Shown here: positions 5,647-12,028 of the stretch, in pieces
How positions within the stretch are numbered: the first letter of the stretch is position 1
How the letters are laid out: each line of letters opens with the position of its first letter
From: an uncultured Methanobrevibacter sp.
GTDB taxonomy: Archaea; Methanobacteriota; Methanobacteria; Methanobacteriales; Methanobacteriaceae
Length of the DNA: 12,073 bases
NCBI GenBank assembly: GCA_900317865.1
Contig: ONIK01000088.1
Span: 1-12,073, forward strand
Direction of reading: 5' to 3'
Translations under genes and position numbers: made by a program
The notes under the pieces: model-generated
The model's input: the letters and a program-made list of their open reading frames with translations, nothing else
Database searches by the model: none
Told to the model about the DNA's origin: nothing

Positions 5647-5751
5647 TTATTCACCCATTTCACTAATTCTGTCAAAAACTTCCCATATTTTGTCCCATTC
5701 TTCTTTTGGAACTAAAACATGAGGTACACCATTTATTTCTTGTTCTAACAT
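5647..5751 (-). CDS. Small acidic protein, 34 aa
   Basis: The frame reads MLEQEINGVPHVLVPKEEWD and continues KIWEVFDRISEMGE. PHVLVPKEEWDKI resembles the N-terminal strand and helix of small antitoxin-like or phage regulatory proteins, but the match is too short to name. Its ATG follows a class 2 start-associated repeat (5753-5767) by one base, and its stop codon overlaps the SD of the Cys-repeat gene. Position and start signal support it; function is unknown. Confidence 0.55.
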   Translation of the reverse strand: MLEQEINGVPHVLVPKEEWDKIWEVFDRISEMGE

Positions 5752-5752
5752 G

Positions 5753-5767
5753 TTTGGTCAACTCGTT
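5753..5767 (-). repeat. Start-associated repeat, class 2, copy 1
   Basis: AACGAGTTGACCAAA on minus, one base before the ATG of the 34-aa gene. It is identical to 6005-6019 and 6416-6430 and matches class 1 at AACGAG-YTGA. Confidence 0.8.
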
Positions 5768-5800
5768 TATTTTTTATACAAAAATTCAACATCTAATGGA

Positions 5801-6001
5801 TTAAATTAAAGCTAATGCTTCATTATTCATTAATCCAGTTTCTAATTCTTCAACTTCATATAAGTCAAAGAATTCTTTTTCATTGAGACCATTGTCTTCA
5901 ACGATTTCTGCGATTATTTCTTCAACTGCTTGAAAGTTAAGGTTAGAATGAACTACTTCTTTCAAGACTGGTTTAATAATCCATTTTCTTATTTCATACA
6001 T
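5801..6001 (-). CDS. Small acidic helical protein, 66 aa
   Basis: Starting at 6001 the protein reads MYEIRKWIIKPVLKEVVHSN, followed by a very acidic half (EEIIAEIVEDNGLNEKEFFD) and a tail ending ALALI. It looks all-helical; no family is recognised. The start is chosen because a class 2 start-associated repeat (6005-6019) lies 3 bases upstream. The frame extends to 6154, but that extension runs across a TATA-like sequence and is unlikely to be translated. It is the first gene of the leftward run, so it may lead the operon. Confidence 0.6.
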   Translation of the reverse strand: MYEIRKWIIKPVLKEVVHSNLNFQAVEEIIAEIVEDNGLNEKEFFDLYEVEELETGLMNNEALALI

Positions 6002-6004
6002 AAT

Positions 6005-6019
6005 TTTGGTCAACTCGTT
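6005..6019 (-). repeat. Start-associated repeat, class 2, copy 2
   Basis: AACGAGTTGACCAAA on minus, three bases before the ATG at 6001-5999. A stronger SD-like GAGGAGTTG lies just upstream of it, about 21 bases or more from the ATG and so too far for normal use. Confidence 0.8.
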
Positions 6020-6117
6020 CAACTCCTCATTGTCCTTAGAACAAATCATTGGAGATTTAACATTCTCGATTAATAAATTAAAACATTTTATTAATCTAAT
6101 ACTTAATTTATTGCGAC

Positions 6118-6131
6118 AAATATATAAATAT
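6118..6131 (-). promoter_or_regulatory. TATA-like promoter for the leftward early genes
   Basis: The minus strand reads TATTTATATATTTG around here. Transcription would start near 6095, giving a leader of about 95 nt before the 66-aa gene at 6001. An imperfect palindrome, GCTATT-n-AAC / GTT-n-AATAGC (6143-6165), lies just upstream of the box and is a candidate regulator site. Confidence 0.45.
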
Positions 6132-6329
6132 ACCGATATTGAGCTATTAAACACCGTTAAATAGCATAATACCGAACATTTGCCTACAATATTAATGAAA
6201 CTTAATTCATTAATGATTTAATTACTGATCATATATCAGATTTATAGGTAAAGTATGATGAAAATAAAAAAAGCTGAAATTTAAATGTTTCCTATCAAAA
6301 AACCAAAAAATTAGATTAAATTAAAAATT

Positions 6330-6348
6330 GATTTCCTTTTTGGAAATC
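6330..6348. promoter_or_regulatory. Palindrome abutting TATA-like DNA (operator candidate)
   Basis: GATTTCC and GGAAATC form a 7-bp perfect inverted repeat with a T5 loop. TTTATATATTG follows at 6350-6360 on plus, and the same DNA on minus reads ATATATAAA just before the palindrome. A regulator bound here would cover the start region of a leftward promoter, or sit just upstream of a rightward one. Confidence 0.4.
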
Positions 6349-6415
6349 TTTATATATTGATTAAAATAAAGTAATTATTGGGTTAAGTTTTGAATAGTAT
6401 GAATTTTAAATTAGT

Positions 6416-6430
6416 TTTGGTCAACTCGTT
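6416..6430 (-). repeat. Start-associated repeat, class 2, copy 3 (orphan)
   Basis: AACGAGTTGACCAAA on minus with no ATG in the following 40 bases. The flanks GTTYAACGAG and CAAAA are shared with the copy at 6005-6019, so the similarity exceeds the 15-mer. It may be the remains of a lost gene or show that the repeat acts without translation. Confidence 0.75.
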
Positions 6431-6467
6431 TAACTTTTTTTATTCTTCATTACTGACCCCATAATGA

Positions 6468-6535
6468 GGATTATAACATTAAAAACATATTTATCAGCTC
6501 GTTATCAAATTAAATATATTTTTACATTATAATCC
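6468..6535 (-). repeat. Long imperfect inverted repeat enclosing a start-associated repeat
   Basis: GGATTATAA (6468-6476) and TTATAATCC (6527-6535) are perfect arms. Pairing continues inward with one gap and few mismatches to about 6491 and 6512. In the minus-strand RNA the loop carries the SD-like part of a class 1 repeat, while its ATG (6488-6486) is in the stem. That ATG opens only a 5-codon frame (MFLML). Confidence 0.6.
6486..6503 (-). repeat. Start-associated repeat, class 1, copy 4 (orphan)
   Basis: AACGAGCTGATAAATATG on minus, identical to the other three copies. The ATG leads to a stop after five codons, so this copy has no proper gene. Confidence 0.85.
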
Positions 6536-6602
6536 TTCTTTTACACTTATACACCTCACTGCTTGTTTTTTTCATTTAATTGGTTTTTGTCGTATCAACA
6601 AT

Positions 6603-6627
6603 TACAAAATCGAATGCTAATTATACA
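6603..6627 (+). repeat. Direct repeat copy A (possible integrase arm site)
   Basis: TACAAA, then a variable part containing CGAATG, then TAATTATACA. A similar sequence with one gap and few changes lies at 6783-6806, just beyond the integrase tail. Paired repeats beside an integrase gene could be arm-type binding sites or ends of a deletion; this is inference. Confidence 0.4.
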
Positions 6628-6782
6628 TTTGTTTTTTGAATATATAAAGGTTATCATTCAATAAATATGAATATTATTCAATATCTATTCTTCTTTTATG
6701 TTAAAATGTTCACCCTCAAAAAATAATCACCGATGTTTTTAAAATTGGTGTTCAATAAAAAATATGAAAATATATTGAATTG

Positions 6783-6806
6783 TACAAATCCGATGATAAT
6801 TATACA
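6783..6806 (+). repeat. Direct repeat copy B (possible integrase arm site)
   Basis: TACAAA, then CGATGA, then TAATTATACA, matching copy A at 6603-6627. It ends 7 bp before the stop codon of the displaced integrase tail. Confidence 0.4.
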
Positions 6807-6813
6807 GTCCTAA

Positions 6814-6951
6814 CTATTGACTTTCAAAAACTTTTTTAATAGTCAGAATATCTGCTTTTATTGCATCTAATTCTGTCTTCAATTCTTTATTTTCATTTTC
6901 CATTTCGATAAATTCTGGAGATTTGATAGTTATCTTTTTTACATCTTCCAT
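6814..6951 (-). pseudogene. Displaced C-terminal coiled-coil tail of the integrase
   Basis: Frame +1 relative to the integrase encodes MEDVKKITIKSPEFIEMENE followed by NKELKTELDAIKADILTIKK and VFESQ. I recognise the IKSPEFIEMENENKEL type of sequence as the usual C-terminal tail of related methanogen integrases. It should follow HLPAVTI. The shift is explained by a tandem 4-bp duplication (ACTGACTG, 6959-6966): removing one copy joins the frames and gives a 366-aa protein. The internal ATG has no SD, so separate translation is unlikely. Confidence 0.65.
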
Positions 6952-7918
6952 TATTGTAACTGACTGCAGGTAAATGTTTAATATATTCATTTTTCAAATC
7001 TTCAGGATTGGTCATAAAATAAGAAGCATCCGTTTTGTTTTTAGCTTTTCCCTGCAAATCGTTTACCTTATCTAAACTCATTCCATCATTATAAAGTGCA
7101 GAAGCATGAAATTTCCTTAACATATGGCTTCTAAAACGATTAAAAGCACCTACTTTTCCTAATTCCATTTTATTGTTAATATCTATGAATTTTTGAAGAA
7201 AATAATATTCGTCGATTTTAAATAATGGACTATCTCCACTTACCATTTCCGTTCTTGACAATATGTGTAGATTTATTGCATTTACTGCTTCTGGGCTACA
7301 ATATGTAGTATAATATTTGTCCGTTTTTTGCCTTAATAGTTTAAAAGTTGGAACGACATTGCAATTTGGTCCTAAATCACGAATTATGTCATAGATATTA
7401 GTTTTATTTGTATATTCACTTAAAGCATCTATATAATCTTGAATCGTAAGGTTCAATGTTTCTCTTCTAGCACAACCACTAGATGCCATAAAAAGTATTA
7501 TTGCAGTCATAGTTGTATTAGATATTTTTATTGCATTTCTAATGATTTCTTTGTCAGGTAAATCTTTAAAGGTAACAGGTTTTGATGTTTTTACACCCTT
7601 TTTGTTAATCCGTGGTAAATCCATAATTTCTATTTCATAATATTTGTAAATATACACTATTTCGTGAAACATTGATGAAACGGTGTTGTAGGTGTACTTA
7701 TCAAGGAGATATTGTCTAAATCCCAACAATCTCCTTTTAATTTTTCTTTTTTTCCATCTTATACCTTGCTCTTCTTCTAATTCTGCTTCTTCAAGAAGTT
7801 CTGACAAAGACATTGAATTATATTCGGTATAATGTTTTACTGCAAATTTATAAAGTTTTTTTGTACCTTCTGAGTGATTTTTTACAATGTGTATTTCATT
7901 TAATAGCTCGTTATCCAT
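6893..7918 (-). CDS. int: Tyrosine recombinase/integrase with frameshifted C-terminus
   Basis: This enzyme cuts and rejoins DNA to integrate or excise the element. The 341-aa frame has an N-terminal SAM-like core-binding part (about 10-105). Its catalytic domain shows SSGCARRETLNLTIQD (Arg 151 or 152), Lys198 in LRQKTDKYY, H265-x2-R268 in SHMLRKFHAS, His271, and the nucleophile Tyr300 in DASYF. All catalytic residues are present. After Val319 the frame diverges into an unrelated 22-residue end, because a 4-bp duplication shifts it out of the coiled-coil tail (6814-6951). It may still be active but could be weakened in oligomer control or excision. The start has SD AGGTGA 6-7 bases ahead. It lies at the element end, next to the host kor operon. 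Confidence 0.85.
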   Translation of the reverse strand: MDNELLNEIHIVKNHSEGTKKLYKFAVKHYTEYNSMSLSELLEEAELEEEQGIRWKKRKIKRRLLGFRQYLLDKYTYNTVSSMFHEIVYIYKYYEIEIMDLPRINKKGVKTSKPVTFKDLPDKEIIRNAIKISNTTMTAIILFMASSGCARRETLNLTIQDYIDALSEYTNKTNIYDIIRDLGPNCNVVPTFKLLRQKTDKYYTTYCSPEAVNAINLHILSRTEMVSGDSPLFKIDEYYFLQKFIDINNKMELGKVGAFNRFRSHMLRKFHASALYNDGMSLDKVNDLQGKAKNKTDASYFMTNPEDLKNEYIKHLPAVSYNNGRCKKDNYQISRIYRNGK

Positions 7919-8100
7919 ATTTCTTCACCTTTCAATGAAAATAAAATATTATATGTAGTAAGTAATATAATATTATATAATATATATTTTAATTGAGAGA
8001 GCATTTGATGACTAATAATTTTATTGAGTTTTCAAATGTAGGTGATAATTTAAATATAATATACATTATAATTTAATGATTTGTTTAGGAGATTGTAAAT
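7919..8100. promoter_or_regulatory. Divergent promoter region and probable element/host boundary
   Basis: This 182-bp AT-rich gap separates int and korD. A run of TATATA-like DNA at 7946-7990 could serve the int promoter on minus. TTTAAATATAATATA at 8049-8063 is a fair TATA-like box for korD, placing its start near 8082, just ahead of SD AGGAGA (8087-8092). The attachment site probably lies here, but no duplicated core can be seen because the other end is outside the window. Confidence 0.45.
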
Positions 8101-8364
8101 TTGATTATAATTAATGAGGATTTATGCAAGGGATGTCACCTTTGCCTATTTATGTGCTATAAAAATGTCTATGCAATATCTTCTGAAGCGAATAAAAAAG
8201 GAGTGTTACTTCCTTTTGTCAAGTTTGAAGATAGGTGCACTAGCTGTGGAGTTTGTGAAGTGATTTGTCCTGATCAAGCTATTACAGTTGATATTGATAA
8301 AAACTGGTGGGTTGGAAAAGAAGGTAATTCTTTCAATCCTAAATTTACTAATGGGAAGAAATAG
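8101..8364 (+). CDS. korD: 2-oxoglutarate:ferredoxin oxidoreductase, delta (ferredoxin) subunit
   Basis: KorD carries electrons between the enzyme core and external ferredoxin. The 87-aa protein has two 4Fe-4S motifs: CKGCHLCLFMC (C9, C12, C15, C19) and CTSCGVCEVICP (C46, C49, C52, C56). The first lacks the usual Pro after the last Cys. The start is TTG, supported by SD AGGAGA at 8087-8092 and by the family N-terminus (short strand, then the first cluster). It leads the kor operon, and korA follows after 8 bp with its SD beginning at the korD stop. Length and motifs are normal for methanogen KorD. Confidence 0.9.
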   Translation: MIIINEDLCKGCHLCLFMCYKNVYAISSEANKKGVLLPFVKFEDRCTSCGVCEVICPDQAITVDIDKNWWVGKEGNSFNPKFTNGKK

Positions 8365-8372
8365 GTGTTAAA

Positions 8373-9503
8373 ATGTCAGAAGAATTATTTATTCAAGGTA
8401 ATGAAGCTTGTGCAAAAGGTGCACTAAAAGCAGGTTGTAGATTTTTTGCCGGTTATCCTATTACTCCATCCACAGAGGTTGCTGAAACTTTATCCCGTGA
8501 ACTTCCAAAAGTAGGAGGTTCTTTTGTTCAAATGGAAGATGAAATTGCATCTGCCGGAGCAATTATTGGAGGTTCCTGGGGGGGAACCAAGTCAATGACC
8601 GCAACATCAGGACCGGGGTTTTCTTTGATGCAGGAAAATATTGGTTATGCATTCATTACAGAAACTCCTATGGTTATTGTTAATGTTCAAAGGGGTTCAC
8701 CATCAACAGGTCAGCCAACAAGGGCTGCACAGGGAGACATGATGCAGGCTCGCTGGGGATCTCATGGAGATTATGAACCGATAGCTTTATCTCCATCAAG
8801 TGTTCAGGAATTTTTTGATTTTACAATCAAGGCTTTTAATTTATCAGAACAGTTCAGAACACCTGTATTTGTCATGGCTGATGAAATTATTGGACATATG
8901 AGAGAAAAAATTATTATTGATGATGATATTGAAATTGTTGCAAGACAAATGCCTGAAGACAAGGAAAATTATTTGCCATTTAGAAATGTGGAAAACGGTA
9001 CAAATCCAATGCCTTCATTTGGACAAGGTTTTAATATTCACGTTTCAGGTCTTACTCATGATGAGAGAGGTTATCCAAGCACTGATGATGCAGACGTTCA
9101 TGATGCTTTAGTTCAAAGATTATGTGATAAAATATTAAATAATCGTGATAAGATTTGTTCTGTCCAATCAAAATACTGTGAAGATGCAGAAACTGTTCTT
9201 GTATCATATGGTGCTCCTGTAAGGTCTGTTTGTGAAGCTGTTGAAAAAGCAAGAGCTGAAGGCAAAAAGGTCGGATACATTAAAATTGATACTCCATGGC
9301 CTTTCCCTGAAGAACAGGTTAAGGAATTAACTAAAACTGCATCAAATGTTCTTGTTGTAGAATTGAATTTGGGTCAAATGTTTTATGAAGTTGACCGTGT
9401 TTTAAGAAGAGATTCAAACGTTTATCTCATGGGTCAAATTGGAGGAACAATGCCGACTCCTGATGAAATATTGTCTAAAATTAATGAAATAGGGGGAAAT
9501 TAA
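8373..9503 (+). CDS. korA: 2-oxoglutarate:ferredoxin oxidoreductase, alpha subunit
   Basis: KorA is the large subunit that, with KorB, forms the core converting succinyl-CoA plus CO2 to 2-oxoglutarate (or the reverse) using ferredoxin. The 376-aa protein starts with the pyrimidine-binding-like domain (GNEACAKGALKAGCRFFAGY then PITPSTEVAE, residues 9-39). It has TSGPGFSLMQENIGYA and then NVQRGSPSTGQPTRAAQGD, which are typical of the KorA/VorB group. The C-terminal third (VLVSYGAPVRSVCEAVEKAR) is the transketolase C-terminal-like domain. The start has SD AGGTG. korB starts immediately after the stop codon. In hydrogenotrophic methanogens it supplies 2-oxoglutarate for glutamate synthesis. Confidence 0.93.
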   Translation: MSEELFIQGNEACAKGALKAGCRFFAGYPITPSTEVAETLSRELPKVGGSFVQMEDEIASAGAIIGGSWGGTKSMTATSGPGFSLMQENIGYAFITETPMVIVNVQRGSPSTGQPTRAAQGDMMQARWGSHGDYEPIALSPSSVQEFFDFTIKAFNLSEQFRTPVFVMADEIIGHMREKIIIDDDIEIVARQMPEDKENYLPFRNVENGTNPMPSFGQGFNIHVSGLTHDERGYPSTDDADVHDALVQRLCDKILNNRDKICSVQSKYCEDAETVLVSYGAPVRSVCEAVEKARAEGKKVGYIKIDTPWPFPEEQVKELTKTASNVLVVELNLGQMFYEVDRVLRRDSNVYLMGQIGGTMPTPDEILSKINEIGGN

Positions 9504-10361
9504 ATGTCCGAGGAAAATAGATTTACTCCATATATGAGAGAAGATAGGTTACCTCATATATTCTGTCCTGGTTGTGGAAATGGAACTATCATGAATGCTT
9601 TTTTGGCCGGAATGGAAAAAGCAGAAATGGACTTTGATAATATTGCTATGGTTTCAGGTATTGGGTGTTCTTCAAGAATTCCTGGTTATATGAATTGTGA
9701 TTCCCTGCACACTACTCACGGTAGGGCATTAAGTTTTGCTACCGGTTTAAAAACTGCAAATAAGGATTTGGATGTTGTGGTTTTCACCGGGGACGGTGAC
9801 TGTGCATCAATTGGAGGTAATCATTTAATCCATGCTGCCAGAAGAAACATTAATTTAACTGTTATCTGTATCAACAATAATATTTATGGAATGACTGGTG
9901 GTCAAATCAGTCCTACTTCTCCTAAAGGCAGTTTTGGAACTACCGCGCCTTATGGAAATATGGATGCTCCATTTAATCTGGCTGAACTTGTAGCTGCTGC
10001 AGGCGCAACTTATTCTGCAAGATGGACTACAATTCAAATTGAAAATTTGGTTTCATCCATTAAGGATGGTTTAAAAAACCCTGGTTTTTCATTTATTGAA
10101 GTTGTTACTCAATGTCCAACTTATTATGGTCGTAAAAATAAACTTAGAACTCCAACTGCTATGGCAGTAACTTTGAAAATGAATACTGTATTTAAATCTG
10201 CTGCCGATAGAATGAGGAAAAAAGATTTGGAAGGAAAAATTGTTGTTGGAGAATTTGCTAATTCACAAAAACCTGAATTCACTGAAAATATTGAAAGAAT
10301 TAGTGAAGAGAAATTTGGTAAAAAAACTTTAATCAATTCAGCATATGAAGAGGAGTTATAA
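9504..10361 (+). CDS. korB: 2-oxoglutarate:ferredoxin oxidoreductase, beta (TPP-binding) subunit
   Basis: KorB binds thiamine pyrophosphate. The 285-aa protein has CPGCGNG (C21, C24) and a third Cys at 55 (GIGCSSR). The TPP/Mg motif starts GDGD at 96-99 and runs through INNNIYGMTGGQ (123-134). PTSPKGSFGTTAPYGN follows, as in the family. The start has SD GGGGGAAA in the end of korA, with no gap between genes. The stop overlaps korC by one base (TAATG), so translation is coupled. Length and motifs are complete, with no sign of decay next to the inserted element. Confidence 0.93.
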   Translation: MSEENRFTPYMREDRLPHIFCPGCGNGTIMNAFLAGMEKAEMDFDNIAMVSGIGCSSRIPGYMNCDSLHTTHGRALSFATGLKTANKDLDVVVFTGDGDCASIGGNHLIHAARRNINLTVICINNNIYGMTGGQISPTSPKGSFGTTAPYGNMDAPFNLAELVAAAGATYSARWTTIQIENLVSSIKDGLKNPGFSFIEVVTQCPTYYGRKNKLRTPTAMAVTLKMNTVFKSAADRMRKKDLEGKIVVGEFANSQKPEFTENIERISEEKFGKKTLINSAYEEEL

Positions 10362-10906
10362 TGAGAACCGAAATTAGAATTGGTGGATTTGGAGGTCAGG
10401 GAGTAATTCTTGCAGGAATTATTTTAGGTAAGGCTGCAAGTATTTTTGATGAAAATGAAGCTGTTCAGACTCAGTCTTATGGTCCTGAAGCTCGTGGAGG
10501 AGCTTCTAAATGTGAAGTTGTAGTTAGTGATAGTAAAATTGATTATCCTAAAGTGGAAAGTCCTGATATATTCATTGCTATGTCTAATGAAGCTTTAGTT
10601 AAATATATTGTTGATTTAAAAGATGAAGGTACTTTAATTGTTGATCCTGGAACCACCGATATTGAAGATGTACGTGAGTTCATAGACCAGCATAACATTA
10701 AAGTTTATGAAGCTCCTGCTACAAAAACGGCTAATGATGAAATTGGTCTTAAAATTGTAGCTAATATTGTTATGGTTGGAGCAATTACGAAAATTACTGG
10801 TGTTATATCTGAAAATGCAGCTATTGAAGCAATTAAAGATAGTGTTCCTGCAGGAACTGAAGAAAAAAATATTAATGCATTTAAAGCAGGATATAACTTA
10901 ATTTAG
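10361..10906 (+). CDS. korC: 2-oxoglutarate:ferredoxin oxidoreductase, gamma subunit
   Basis: The 181-aa gamma subunit starts MRTEIRIGGFGGQGVILAGI, the typical glycine-rich opening of this domain, followed by QTQSYGPEARGGASKCEVVV (36-55), which shapes the site for CoA and oxoacid handling. It overlaps korB by one base and has SD GAGGAG in the korB end. With korD, korA and korB it completes the four-subunit enzyme typical of archaea. sucC follows with a 9-bp gap. Confidence 0.92.
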   Translation: MRTEIRIGGFGGQGVILAGIILGKAASIFDENEAVQTQSYGPEARGGASKCEVVVSDSKIDYPKVESPDIFIAMSNEALVKYIVDLKDEGTLIVDPGTTDIEDVREFIDQHNIKVYEAPATKTANDEIGLKIVANIVMVGAITKITGVISENAAIEAIKDSVPAGTEEKNINAFKAGYNLI

Positions 10907-10915
10907 GTGTATAAT

Positions 10916-12028
10916 ATGAAGTTTTTTGAAAATCAAGCAAAAAAAATTTTTAGTCAAGAAGGAATTAAGATTCTGGAAGGTCATGTAGCATACTCTCCCG
11001 AAGAAGCAGTTGCAGTCTGTTCTGAAATGGGAGTTCCAGTTGTATTGAAAGCACAGGTATTGACTGGTGGAAGAGGTAAAGCCGGGGGTGTAAAATTTGC
11101 AGATAATCCTGGTGAAGCTTTAAAAGTTGCTGATGAAATTTTAGGAATGGAAATAAAAGGTGAAAAAGTAAAACATTTGTTAATTGAAGAAAAAGCAGAT
11201 ATTCAACAAGAGTTTTTCTTAAGTATTTCCATTGACAGGTCTGAAAAAAGGCCTGTTATTATGGTAAGTAAGGAAGGCGGTGTTGAAATTGAAAACCTTG
11301 CAAAAACAAATCCTGAAAAAATCATTAAATATTATCCACAACCTTTAATTGAATTCTTACCTTATGAAGCTCGTGAAATCGCCCGTAAAATGGGAATGCC
11401 CTCTGAATTAATCGGTCCTATGGGGAATATAATCTGGAAATTATATAATATATTTGATAAATATGATTGTGAAGTTGCAGAAATCAACCCTCTGGTATTA
11501 ACTCCTAATGGATTAATAGCTGCTGATGCCAAATTAGAAATTGAAAATGATTCATTATACAGACATCAGGACTTAGTTGACATGTTGCATTATAAGGAAA
11601 AAGCAGTAGATTTTGTTAAATTGGATGGAGACATTGCTGTAATAGGTAATGGTGCAGGTTTAACATTAACTGCAATGGACATGATTAAGCTTAATGGTGG
11701 CGAACCGGCAACATTTTTGGATATTGGTGGTGGGGCTTCAGAACAAGTCATTAATCAAGCTTTAAATATTGTGTTGAGTTATGATCCGGTTAAAGTTGTA
11801 TTTTTAAATGTTTTAGGAGGAATCACTAAAGCAGATGATGTTGCACGTGGTGTAATTAAGGCTTTAGAGCAATCTGATAGGAAAATACATATTGTTATTA
11901 GGTTAACTGGAACCAATGAAGAAGAAGGTCAAAGACTTCTTGAAGAAGCTGGTGTTCCATATGAAGTATCTATGGAAAAAGCAGCTAAAAAAGCTGTTGA
12001 TTTGTGTAATGAATTAAAAACAGCATAA
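10916..12028 (+). CDS. sucC: Succinyl-CoA synthetase (ADP-forming) beta subunit
   Basis: SucC, with SucD (not in this window), joins succinate and CoA using ATP, making succinyl-CoA that the Kor enzyme can carboxylate to 2-oxoglutarate. The 370-aa protein starts MKFFENQAKKIFSQEGI and has an ATP-grasp domain with GGRGKAGGVKFA (51-62), EINPL (189-193) and ADAKLEI. A CoA-ligase domain follows with GNGAGLTLTAMDM, DIGGGAS (269-275) and NVLGGITKADDVARG. The ATG at 10916 is preferred over GTG at 10907 because GGTG at 10906-10909 is its SD. It is the last gene in the operon within the window; 12029-12073 holds no gene. Confidence 0.93.
   Translation: MKFFENQAKKIFSQEGIKILEGHVAYSPEEAVAVCSEMGVPVVLKAQVLTGGRGKAGGVKFADNPGEALKVADEILGMEIKGEKVKHLLIEEKADIQQEFFLSISIDRSEKRPVIMVSKEGGVEIENLAKTNPEKIIKYYPQPLIEFLPYEAREIARKMGMPSELIGPMGNIIWKLYNIFDKYDCEVAEINPLVLTPNGLIAADAKLEIENDSLYRHQDLVDMLHYKEKAVDFVKLDGDIAVIGNGAGLTLTAMDMIKLNGGEPATFLDIGGGASEQVINQALNIVLSYDPVKVVFLNVLGGITKADDVARGVIKALEQSDRKIHIVIRLTGTNEEEGQRLLEEAGVPYEVSMEKAAKKAVDLCNELKTA

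Larger units (their letters stand above)
6166..6813. other. Non-coding region with many inverted and direct repeats
   Basis: No convincing gene is visible on either strand; the longest frames are under 30 codons without SD. It holds these structures: a perfect 9-bp inverted repeat ATTAATGAA/TTCATTAAT (6191-6214); CTGAT/ATCAG (6225-6239); a hairpin GATTTCC-T5-GGAAATC (6330-6348) beside TATA-like DNA at 6349-6360; class 2 and class 1 start-associated repeats without a proper gene (6416-6430, 6486-6503); a long imperfect inverted repeat (6468-6535); a plus-strand TATA-like ATATATAAAGG near 6639-6649; and two similar 24-25-bp direct repeats (6603-6627, 6783-6806). This is probably the control region between the integrase and early genes. 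Confidence 0.6.

Noticed and set aside
5318..5722. 134-aa plus-strand frame
   Set aside because: It lies opposite four tightly coupled minus-strand small genes, has no SD and has a Tyr/His/Cys-rich shadow-like composition.
6002..6154. N-terminal extension of the 66-aa gene up to 6154
   Set aside because: It needs a GTG start, runs through the probable TATA box and ignores the start repeat at 6005-6019.
6249..6290. Short plus-strand frame after AGGTAAAGT
   Set aside because: It has only nine codons, too short to support as a gene.
6399..6467. 22-codon plus-strand frame after a TATA-like box
   Set aside because: It has no SD and runs antisense through a start-associated repeat.
7901..7915. 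AACGAGCTATTAAATG at the integrase start, similar to the class 1 start repeat
   Set aside because: Its ATG is out of frame with int, the spacing differs, and int has its own good SD upstream. Probably chance.
8008..8076. 22-aa plus-strand frame upstream of korD
   Set aside because: There is no SD at proper spacing and it covers the likely korD promoter.
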